Below, piece after piece: positions 24,601-33,000 of a stretch of 64,000 nucleotides of DNA. Position numbers and translations under genes: made by a program. This DNA comes from Enoplolaimus lenunculus (taxonomy: Eukaryota > Nematoda > Enoplea > Enoplida > Thoracostomopsidae): the NCBI GenBank assembly GCA_030248215.1, contig JASANG010001247.1, positions 186,001 to 250,000 of the forward strand, given 5' to 3'. Position 1 is the stretch's first letter. Each line of letters opens with the position of its first letter. Under the pieces are notes generated by a model. That model saw nothing but the letters and a program-made list of their open reading frames with translations. It ran no database searches and was not told the DNA's origin.

Positions 24601-27600
24601 AACTACAAATACAACTGAACGCTTACCATCTTACAACGGTGCCAACTGCCTCTGATTACTCACAGTGGCGCTAAAGTTGTCGTCAGATGCCGTCCGTCAG
24701 TTGTCCGGCACCGTCCGTCACCGTGCGTTACTGCTCGTTATCGTACGCGATTTAGTCACCTACGATGGTTTACGGGTGACGGACGGTGCCGTACGGGTGA
24801 AGGACGTCGCCGGACGGGTGACCTGCACCGGACGTCAACCAAAGTATAGCGCAACACATTGCCAGAATTGACACTTTTTTGCCAAGGTAGCTAACTGTAT
24901 TCAAATTTAACTCTACAATGAACGGTCAACTCTCATTTTGGGTGGTTGAATGCAATCTTTTCTACCACATGCCCCAAAATCAATAAATAAGAACGGAGTT
25001 CTCACTACATTTATAGGCTTCACCGCTAATTATTTCCGAAACCTTTGGCAATTTGAGCCAGAAACCAGAGAGATCTGAACGGGTTCCGCACTTCTTGCAA
25101 AAAATTTTGCCCACTTTGTTCGTTTTAACTCTTGCGCGTATAAGCTGGATACCCCTAATAAAATAGCACTGCCTTTCAGCATGTTGAGTTAGCTACGAGA
25201 CTGTTACAGTTATTATTTTTCGCTAGGTAGCTAAGTAATTTTAAAATACAATCTACGATGAGCATTCAACCGTCAATGTGGCCTCGTCTACTTACAGGCG
25301 GACATTCGCTACCGCATGTGCCAAATGATCGAATTATTCGCGACGGAGCGTTACTTGCTTCAGCAGGAGCTGTATCCTGGTGGCTAGTCTTATTCATAAT
25401 TGCCATAATTGCAATCGGGTCGCTAATTGCACTGGTTTGCTTTTGGCATCTGTGCAGCAAATCCGGTGTTGCGCCACAATCTCGACAGCAATGTTTAGAC
25501 GAACTTGAAACCGGAAACGGACATCGGTCAACCCAGCAACAGTCTGCATGTGCTGCTGAGCCTTTTAATACTTCGCGGCACCAACGCCAAGCGTCAAAAT
25601 TACAACCACACGCCAAAAATTGTCCATACGGCAAAAAACATTGCGGTAATAGCTCGCTTACAACAAATCTAAGACGCAATACAGTTGATTTATTCCGTAA
25701 GACTATTCACAGAACACAATCAAGCGCAGTTGGCGACAACGGGGCCAATGCGTGTGACGCTTGTGAACTCGCAGAAGTATCACAAACGTCTGCCGAAGCT
25801 ACAAATACGGCCGTTGCGTCCAACCGTGTAAATATTCATCGATTCTCAAATTCAAGCTCTCGAATAACACTTGACAAACCGGCAATATCAACAAAAATTG
25901 CTAGTGGTTTTATAAAATCTGATGAACACGACGCAGCCAATACAAGTTTAAATACTCTTCGTGGTTCGGCTTGTTCTGAAGTATCATATGCGTCGAGAAC
26001 TGGCGCTAGGGACCAAATAACTATCACACCCCAGCCTAATTTACCGCCTGAAATTATCCATCCAGCTCAGGCAGCATTTAACGCCACACCGTATCCGTGG
26101 GAAGATCGGGCAGTTGAAGCGTATAGAAAGCGAGCAAAATCATTCAACGTTGGCGACCCAATTATGAAATCTGCAGTCAGCTGCGCCGGTGACAATTTAA
26201 ATTTAACTGACGCTAATCGGCAACTGATCGACAATATTTCGAAATTTCAACGCGATCACGGATTGGATTATAAATGCGCAATGGAATATAAGACACACAA
26301 AGGTGATAATATTAACTCGGCAGGTAACGGATTGCTACAAGGCGACGCTATCGTACATCTGGGCGCATCGAGGTACGGCAAATTTGAAAGACCGAAAATA
26401 GTGATGCTAGAAAATGTCTCGGCGATCAGTTTGGACGATTACTGGGCCAGATTAAGTAAGTTTAAGTTTATCTTAGGATTCTTGCCTTTGATTTGTTTAA
26501 GAAACTGGCGGGTCCAATGGGTGGCCCATGTATAGAAAGGACCGAAACCTTTTTCGGCGGGACTGTAATAGAGTAAGCATAAGCTTTAGAATAATCCTTT
26601 TGCTTAGGCTTAGGCTTAGGCTTAGGAAAAGGCTCATTCATATGCTTAGGCTTAGGCTTAGGCTAGGAATATGCTTACACTGCTGTTCTGGTTCTGTTGT
26701 ATACGTTGGCCCAAGGGGCTATCTATGGCTAAACACGCCACCACAGATCAACCGAAATATTGTACTAACATTTTAGCACTAGAATTGCGTTATTCGATGA
26801 GGCTGTGAAAATTTTAATGGGGCGTTGCACACGTAATTTTTCATAATTTTCGAGTGGAACCAGAGTTTTCCAAATAGAGAACATCGCATGGCCAAGGAAA
26901 GCACATTGCTTGACTTTAGCGAGCAGAAAATCTTCTTTGTTAACTTCACTTAACACGTGTAAAACAATGTGTACTTCGTGCGCATTGTTACACGCGTTAA
27001 GGTGAGGTTAGCAAAGAAAATTATGAAGTGGTTTAGTTAATGTGTCTACAATTTTAGAATTGTGCATAGTCCAGGGGTCCAACAGGAACTATGTTTAGCC
27101 GGAACTGGAACAGGAACAGGAATTGGATTTTTTGCAGGAACCGGAACAGGAAGAGGAACCGGAATTTGAAATAATTTTCATCACCGAAGTACTGTGTTGG
27201 AATGCATAAAGTTTCCGTCTCGCTCGATGTATATTTTATTTCAAAAATGTAGGAACGGATTTCGGCGCCACAAACGCATTGCTCCACCAAACAGAAAGTG
27301 GTCAGAGCAGGTTACACTTCCTGTTCAACGCCCCCCCCCCACGATCGGAGTAAAATAGTCAAACAGGGCTATTTTCCTACTGAAGTCTTGGCCCGTTTTA
27401 ATACCAACGGCCTGTCCACTAAGTCTAAGTGTGAACCCAAGTATAAACTTAAGGGAAAGAATAAGCCCAATCGAAACCATAAACCTCTCAGTCTCTTAGT
27501 TAACACCGGTGTCCCTGTATCCGAATGACAGGCTTCCACAGTGAACTTGTGCCAAACGCTTGGTTCACTTTTGAATGATTGGTTTGTTGAAACGGTGCAT

Positions 27601-28010
27601 TTTGCTACAGCCCTAATTGTTTGTATCCCTAAATCCTTTCTGTCTGAGAAATATTAGCCATTTCTGATTACGGGACGCTTTTAGGTACTCAATGCTGAAT
27701 CAAACAATACCGAACTTGCCGTAAACGTTGATCAATGCGCTATATTTGAGCCAGCAACTAGCGAATAGAATAACGTTATGTATGCGTTCAGTCATACAAG
27801 AAACAAGTTTCGAACAAAGCAGCAAGGCTTTAGCCTTCGTTTAGACGCATGCCTTTATTTGCTTAATGAATAAATTTTTTCCTGTTTATTTTAGGCTTCA
27901 GACCGTGTTCAATCGATGCAAATTCTGATGTTTGTTGCAACGGTAAAGTTAACGAAATGCAAATGCCTGTTTACGTCGAAGGGCGTACAATGTTTTAATG
28001 GTTCAATAAA
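17330..28010 (+). CDS. CUB + C-type lectin single-pass membrane receptor
   Basis: Nine exons: 17330-17443, 19595-19730, 20407-20586, 20731-20925, 21099-21257, 22532-22637, 23611-23750, 25298-26455 and 27895-27998; every join keeps the reading frame (about 763 aa). Order: CUB domain with four Cys (NSCPQ, LNCHW, GRCDDYV, QWCDI) ending FVSDKILERRGVKMSF; a linker with two Cys; a six-Cys C-type lectin domain (CPPRW, MCYK, QRHC, WVGIND, SDCVYM, LPFLCQ); a helix (VLFIIAIIAIGSLIALVCFW); and a polar cytoplasmic tail. Two joins are critical: CTLD exon to helix exon (phase 1, donor GTACGT, acceptor CTACTTACAG) and tail exon to last exon (donor GTAAGT). A polyadenylation signal follows. CUB and CTLD together are typical of nematode CLEC proteins, usually secreted; the long tail is unusual. 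The signal-peptide exon was not found, and the donor at 20925 is weak. Confidence 0.85.
17444..19594 (+). other. first visible intron of the receptor gene
   Basis: Apart from the microsatellite it holds a repeat piece starting near 19334 (CCCGTAGCCAGACGGGGAGC), a type also seen at about 36893. No exon was recognised. Confidence 0.5.
18614..18692. repeat. (ATT)n microsatellite
   Basis: About 25 ATT/TTA units with one interruption near the right end, inside the first receptor intron. Confidence 0.95.
19595..19730 (+). CDS. receptor exon 2 (CUB)
   Basis: Acceptor ACATTTCAG, donor GTAAGT, phase 0 in and phase 1 out. Encodes LNCHWIIQ and GRCDDYVVVHDG, the conserved second and third Cys and the DYVxVxDG strand of CUB. 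Confidence 0.9.
20064..20265 (+). mobile_element. MITE-B copy (TTAGGC-bearing), complete-looking
   Basis: About 200 bp with inverted ends (left GTAAAGATCAGGGGCGGAA; right TTCCGCCCCTGTTCTTTAC). Internally it has repeated TTAGGC blocks and the conserved TAAGCTTAAGCTTTAGACTA. It lies in a receptor intron, in the same orientation as the gene. Confidence 0.8.
20407..20586 (+). CDS. receptor exon 3 (end of CUB)
   Basis: Acceptor CCTTTAG, donor GTAATT, phase 1 in and out. Encodes the fourth Cys (VQWCDI) and the terminal strands (VLLVQFVSDK, VKMSFFEF). Confidence 0.9.
20731..20925 (+). CDS. receptor exon 4 (linker between CUB and CTLD)
   Basis: Acceptor TCGTATTAG, phase 1. Encodes a linker with two Cys (YDCIKQGASACTS) and aromatic/polar sequence. 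The 3' border is uncertain: the only GT before the stop that keeps the frame without creating a stop is GAAAAAC|GTTCTT, a weak donor. Confidence 0.65.
21099..21257 (+). CDS. receptor exon 5 (CTLD N-terminal half)
   Basis: Acceptor TATTTGCAG, donor GTGAGT. Encodes CPPRWAEDY, GMCYKL and TWADAQRHC, then GNLITLSTQDEF: the first three Cys and helices of a long-form C-type lectin domain. Confidence 0.92.
22109..22497 (+). mobile_element. MITE-C copy 1 (hAT-type)
   Basis: Begins CAGGGTGTAACAGGG and ends TTTACACCCCG, with an exact 8-bp duplication GCTCTAAA on each side (22101-22108 and 22498-22505). Subterminal GGAAACG/CGTTTCC repeats occur at both ends. The 8-bp target and CAGGG ends indicate the hAT superfamily. 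Its right end is 34 bp before receptor exon 6. Confidence 0.9.
22532..22637 (+). CDS. receptor exon 6 (CTLD core)
   Basis: Acceptor CATATTTCAG, donor GTAAGG, phase 1 in and phase 2 out. Encodes GKKVWVGINDA, the WIGL-type core motif. The stretch where EPN or QPD would sit reads FVPVDPNVDLW, so the usual sugar-binding triplet is absent. Confidence 0.92.
22690..22770. repeat. family-E repeat fragment
   Basis: GTGGTACGGTTACGGTCGG, GCGCCGGACGGTTTTAAAA and AAAAAGCATAGCGTCATCC match other family-E copies. Confidence 0.45.
23092..23276 (+). mobile_element. MITE-B copy
   Basis: Bounded by GGCCAATG and CATTGGCC with TTAGGC-related DNA inside. Its right end has been caught in a tandem duplication. Confidence 0.7.
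23211..23487. repeat. 140-bp tandem duplication, two units
   Basis: Units 23211-23350 and 23351-23487 are highly similar, sharing GGAATGTGTTTATACTACTG and TTCATATATTGACA at a constant 140-bp offset. It includes the right end of the MITE-B copy plus adjacent intron, so it arose after the insertion. Confidence 0.9.
23611..23750 (+). CDS. receptor exon 7 (CTLD end)
   Basis: Acceptor TATATTTTAG, donor GTACGT. Encodes the last three Cys (NSDCVYMDF, AASCNNK, LPFLCQRDK). The usual WND motif is replaced by VYMDF. Confidence 0.92.
23897..24096 (+). mobile_element. MITE-B copy, worn
   Basis: Ends match in inverse orientation (left ACCTTGAAAGGCG, right CGCCTTTCAAAGCAACATT) and the interior has the TTAAGCTTCAGATTATTTTT and TTAGGC-related blocks of the family. 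Confidence 0.65.
24665..24854. mobile_element. family-E element, complete-looking
   Basis: About 190 bp with short inverted ends (GTGGCGCTAAAGTTG on the left; the inverse of TGTTGCGCTATACTTTG on the right). The interior is a run of CGTCCGTCA, TGCCGTACGGGTGA and CGCCGGACGGGTGA words, GC-rich against the AT-rich intron. Confidence 0.55.
24885..24975. repeat. diverged partial copy of the region before receptor exon 8
   Basis: AGGTAGCTAA, TTTAA, TCTACAATGA, GGTCAACTCTCA and CTACCACATG recur in order at 25222-25320 (AGGTAGCTAA, TTTTAA, TCTACGATGA, TTCAACCGTCA, CTACCGCATG). The upstream copy has no open frame. Confidence 0.4.
25298..26455 (+). CDS. receptor exon 8 (transmembrane helix and tail)
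   Basis: Acceptor CGTCTACTTACAG at phase 1 joins perfectly to exon 7; donor TTAA|GTAAGT. About 27 extracellular residues, a strong helix, then about 330 mostly polar tail residues with a conserved-looking C-terminal part (NATPYPWEDRAVEAY, GASRYGKFERPK). An ATG at 25258 keeps the frame open upstream and could serve an alternative, CTLD-less transcript. Confidence 0.85.
26523..26712 (+). mobile_element. MITE-B copy
   Basis: Bounded by GGCCCATGTATAGAAAGG and its inverse (TATACGTTGGCCC). It has two blocks of three TTAGGC units each and sits in the last receptor intron, 67 bp after the exon 8 donor. Confidence 0.8.
27060..27180. repeat. GGAACCGGAACAGG-rich repeat piece
   Basis: A run of GGAACAGGAAC/GGAACCGGAAC words after CCAGGGGTCCAACAGGAAC. 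It resembles the subterminal repeats of MITE-C-like elements and the piece at 62300-62360. Confidence 0.4.
27895..27998 (+). CDS. receptor last exon
   Basis: Acceptor TTTATTTTAG, phase 1. Encodes FRPCSIDANSDVCCNGKV and a short hydrophobic end before TAA. AATAAA lies seven bases after the stop, which strongly supports this as the terminal exon. Three Cys in a cytoplasmic end are unusual. Confidence 0.85.
28005..28010 (+). terminator. polyadenylation signal of the receptor gene
   Basis: AATAAA seven bases after the TAA of the last exon. Confidence 0.75.
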
Positions 28011-29537
28011 GTTTCGATAAACGAATCATTGCTAGTAGGCCTACCTTACACTGAAACTTTATTAATGCGTAACATATTTACAGGGCAAAAGCAACACGAC
28101 ATGGAGTAGAGATTAGTGTTTATTTCGATTGGAAATAACTCTCAAGGTATCGTAATTGTGTACGAATTGAAAATTTATTAAAAACAGTGAACCATGTTTA
28201 TTACAGTGGCCTGTGCATATTGTGAGAGGGAGACATGACATCTGAGACACTGGTAAGCTTAAGCTCAGGTTTAGGCTTATATTTGGGCGTATTAGCTTTA
28301 TAGGCTTGGCCACCTTAGGTTAAGCCATTATTTTTAGTTGGCAGGCATGAGTCTGTTCATTTGAAACTGGCAAGGTATAGAAATGTACAGAAGTCTTGTT
28401 TTATCTCTAGAAGTTCAGCATCGCGTCTTAGCTTGCGATAGAATCAGACTTGAACTAAAATTCAGATTGTTTTTAAAAACGATACAGTCGTAGCCCCGGC
28501 ACCAATTTAACCCTTATCGCCAATATGGCTAGCCACAATGCTTGATTGGTTCATCTGTTGGAAAATCAAAACGTATCTTATTACAGTACGTAGAAGTCAG
28601 GCCAATCAAAACAACACAACTGAATGCTAACGGCAGTAAGACAGCGCTACGAAATGCTTGCCCAATCACTGCCCGATGTAGTATTTTGTTGTGAGTGAAA
28701 ATAGACCAACCATCTTACCCCGTAGAGATATATTTGTTATTTTTAAACAATCAGAAGTCGTTGCTGCGACGACCAGCCGCAGTGGCAATTGGCACCGTGG
28801 CTAGCCGTATTGGCATATGGCTAAATTAGTTAAGTGACTACGATGCGACATATGTTTCAACAGCAAAAGCAAATATGAGTAAATTGTTGTTATTTAAGCA
28901 CGTTTACTGGAAGGTACTGCGAAGGTTTTAAGATTTTTTTCACAAAAATCGTCAAATTTTATTCAGATGTGTATACTATTGTTGTATGCAACATTGCTGA
29001 TACACTACAACTTTAGACTCAATTCAGTATTGGCAAACCAGAAAAATTTAATGAACGATAAATATTCTTTCAGCTTTTAGTTTTAAGCTAAAATTTTTAA
29101 AACCAAGGGAAATTTCTGTACCAATTCGTGGCCATTTCTTGTCCCCTGATGGGCGGTTGTCCTCATGGCGCGGCCAAGCAATGCTGCAGTTTCATCTCTG
29201 CCGCAGATGCAAAATTTCTCAAATAATGCTAGTCCAAATATGACATATTTAAATAAATTTCTGGCAATAACGCAAAATACAAAAGTTATATAACGTTTTT
29301 CTGTCCAAAAACTAATGAACCTACCAAAGTATTTGCACCTTCCTGCCTAAAAAGGCGAAGAATCTGATCACCATACCATCTGGTGATTACATCTGTGCAT
29401 ATCGATAGCTACATTATCCTACATTTACGCCTGAACTACGTGTGTTGAAATATAAAAGTATCTGTAAATAACCAAGGGCGCAGCCAGAAAAGACCTAGGG
29501 ATCAACCCCAATATGATACTTTCCACAAGGTTATTTG
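28011..29537. other. intergenic, between convergent genes
   Basis: No gene seen. A worn TTAGGC-bearing MITE-B piece lies at about 28245-28320, and at about 29465 a piece of the GGGCGCAGCCAG type. Confidence 0.5.
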
Positions 29538-29944
29538 CAGGGTGTAAACGGGAGTAAAAATAACAGAAACGAAAACGGAAACGGATAGTGATCAAAATAA
29601 CGGAAACGGAAAACGGATATTGAAGTATAAAACTTTCTAAAATGTTTTATTTTGCTGCCAACTCAATTGAGGCGTTCATATATTCACCGGTTCTTCAAAA
29701 ATATTAAAGAAAAAATGGCAGATACATCGAAATTTTTAAGACTTTGGATGGATTTCGCCATTTTTATTTTATTTCAAACAATTCTAGCGTATCTGCAGAG
29801 AAAAACTGCGAGTTATACAAGTTATATATAATTAATTTTGAACGTAAAAATAACAGAATTTCCATTATTTCTATAACGGAAACGGATACGGACATAGATT
29901 TTTACCGGAAACGGACACTGAAACGAATATCCGGTTACACTCTG
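29538..29944 (-). mobile_element. MITE-C copy 2 (hAT-type)
   Basis: 407 bp, CAGGGTGTAAACGGG to CCGGTTACACTCTG, with an exact 8-bp duplication GTTATTTG at 29530-29537 and 29945-29952. Both ends carry AACGGAAACGG repeats. It is inverted relative to the copy at 22109. Confidence 0.92.
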
Positions 29945-30084
29945 GTTATTTGATAATTTTTCAGTTGGTAACACAATAAGCATGTCTTTGAGAAGTTTTT
30001 GAAACGTAACCACCTTTCCAAAATACCGGCTATGCCTATGCTTACAACCGCGTGTATTTCCTATTAAATAAACACTAAACGAGT

Positions 30085-30090
30085 TTTATT
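30085..30090 (-). terminator. polyadenylation signal of the TINAG-like gene
   Basis: AATAAA on the minus strand, about 50 bases after the stop codon at 30142-30144. Confidence 0.65.
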
Positions 30091-33000
30091 CTACAAAATT
30101 GATCACAATCATTTTCGACTGGTAGCGATCGGAAGCAGTTTTTAAATCTGAGCGTAAAATTTGCGTAGTTTGTGCAACTTTGCTCGTTTATGCTTCAATT
30201 TTCGGAGCCGTTGCAGTCTTCTGCGGCGTCGCCAGCGTTTTTTGTCTTGCCTTCCCCATGCAGCGAGCACAAACGATTCAATTTCACAATGATTGACGCC
30301 ACGCAAAATTCGAAAATAGCCCGATTCGCCCCATTGTGAACCCCACGAGTTGGCGCATAACTGAAACAAAAACACTAAACCACTGCCAGTCAAGGCAGGA
30401 TCGTTAAGAATGGCATACCTTTCAACGAAGTGCATGATAGGTTCATACTTTCAAACATTTACATCCGTAACCAATCGCTCAGCCGCTACGCCCGCCTTCT
30501 GTATTGACCCGAATAAGAGCGGGTAATAAGAGAGGGTCCCCATTTTGAGTCCAAATCAATAGGAGTCCGTATCCCTAATAAAAGTCCGTAACCGGATAGA
30601 GTCCCTAAACCGTAATAAGAGTCGATAAATGTCCATTAGCCCTTAATTTCAGCGCATAAATGACTCCAGAACCAAATAATTTGAGTTCGAAACTTTAAAG
30701 AGTATAAATTTTGAAAGTACATTCATAATTATTACCTTGTATTATCGCTCAAGCTATTGACACAAGAGAAATAAATGTTTAATTCAACGGATAATTGCAG
30801 TTCCGGATATATACCAGTAACGAAGGGCGGTGGAGCGTGGGTTCCGTAACCGAATAACAAGGGGTACCCTCTGGAGAGGCCAAATAAATATCAGCCCCCC
30901 CTCTTATTCGTGTCAATACAGTACGGCGCTAACTATGCGTGTAAGCGTGAAGCTCTCAGTTAAATTTGAACGCTTTGGTTCATTTTCAACCATATAGTTT
31001 ATTGTTTTGGTTACACCAGGCTTGTAAAATAATTTGAAGCTTCCGTTTTAGACTATTCTTTTGCAAAGGCTTTGGCTTAGGCTTAAGCATACGCTTAGAA
31101 ATAACCATATACTAGTGTTATGGGTCATCCACGTTTTATACTGTCTACACGACTGTAAGAAATTGTACCCACATGCGAGTCCCTAAGTTCCTAATTGCAG
31201 TGTTTGTATTTATATACCCAAAAGTCACCCAGACTATGTGTACACCCCCTGTTTTATACATTGCCCATTTTATCTGTGCCCTTCAAATACTGCGGCCAGC
31301 ATCGCAACCAAAATTTGTAACTGCTTAGAGAGCAAGTAGATTTTATAGGGAGCATAAACGTTTCGTGACGCAGAAAACTTTGACGCTGTAGTAAATTAAG
31401 CAAGGGTGGCGAACACATCCGTAGCAGGGGTAGCAGATCTTCCTCTCCACACACTAGTTGTGGTGATGGCTGTGGCAGAACTATGGCCTGGGCTGGCGTT
31501 TGAGTAAATAATCGATTATGCATTTACGTTCCCATTAGTCCGTAGTCAGGTGGCGCCCCAACTTACAAAAGATTTTTTACTGCACAGCACTGAAGAATCC
31601 AAGGAAGGCACACTCATCTAGCTCCCCAAACAGGGTCAAAACCAATATTTTGGATTAACGTTTAGCACTGACGATGGGCTCCTAACCGGCCCCTCCCGAA
31701 ATTTTTGAATTCGACGCTGTTGTGCAGAGTAATGAGTGGTGTAAACGAAAACCTGCTGCAAAATAAAAGACCATTAATTCTACTGTCGACCTTAAGGCTG
31801 CGTTAAACAGCGAGTCCTGTGAAGAAATTAAAATGGACTTATGTCGGAGATATCATTACAAACCAACGGTAATACCCGTTGTGGACTAAAAATTTCAGCA
31901 ATAGCGACCGAACCTGTTCATATGTGGGGCGGTGTCGCCTCGCCCCCATAGTTGCGACCCTGAATCTTACCCAGTATTTAACGCCATGCTCTTCACCGTA
32001 GCTAAAAATAGATAAAATTTTCTCATTAACAAGCAGTCTATAAATTGTAACACTTGCATCTGTTAGTTGTTAATTGAGTCATACGAGAGATTTCTTTAGC
32101 GAAGACCACCGTTTTTAAACAACGAAATCTTGGTTTTCGGGTCAAATTTAAGGTAATTTCTAGTTTAGGTGCAGGATTTCTGGCTTCATATCAACAATGA
32201 TGCCATAAGAAAATTGGTTATTAAACAGGTACCACGTTTGATATATACTAATCGAAGGTTATTTCTATCTGTTTTTTGCTTACACATGTGCTGATCAGTC
32301 GAAATATTCGTTGTACTGCGCTTTTACATTTTGTATGGCGAAATGTTCTACCGAAAACTGTTAGCAAAAGAAAGTTTTAAAAAACTTTCGTAGAGGAATA
32401 TATGAATCCTAAGAAATCCTAGCATAATCTATATAGTCTGCAAATCAATATGACAAATCGTCATCCTTATGCCTAAACCTAAGACATAGTGTCATCCTGC
32501 CTGAGCGTAACCGTAAGCCTAAGCGTTATTTTGTTGCGTCGACGACTTTTTTGGTAAGAAGTTGTCGGAGAAGAATTTGCCCATTTACTTTTGTCTCATA
32601 CATACCCAACAATTCGAACTGAATGATATCCTTCGCGTGTTGTGTCGTGCCATCGTCCAGACGAAATGTGTTCATAAATACCTGATCGATACATGAAGAA
32701 ATCTTCGTGGACTAGCATTATGGCTAAAATTACAATATTGTTCAACGATTATAAATACTTTAACTAACGTACAACCACGAGTTCATATGGATGAATCAGT
32801 AAGCGTTTTGAACACGAAGAACTAGTGAATCGCGATTTCCAATCGTTGAGGGCTTTTGAAAAATTGCTTCTAACACTCAAGTTCAAAATGTTCGCTTATC
32901 GTTTGCTGTGGATTTGAGATGTATAAAAATTGAGTTCAATTTAATTCAGCGAAGCTTGTGTTATTGAAATTAACAAAAACTGCCGTGTATCTTGTTTCGC

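Noticed and set aside
25266-25679. 137-codon minus-strand frame opposite the receptor tail exon
   Set aside because: Shadow of the plus-strand exon, which has splice and phase support.
27298-27535. Open stretch with LLVNTGVPVS, reminiscent of an LTR-element aspartic protease region
   Set aside because: Very short and isolated in an intron, with no other retroelement parts or terminal repeats nearby; the likeness is too weak to call even a fossil.
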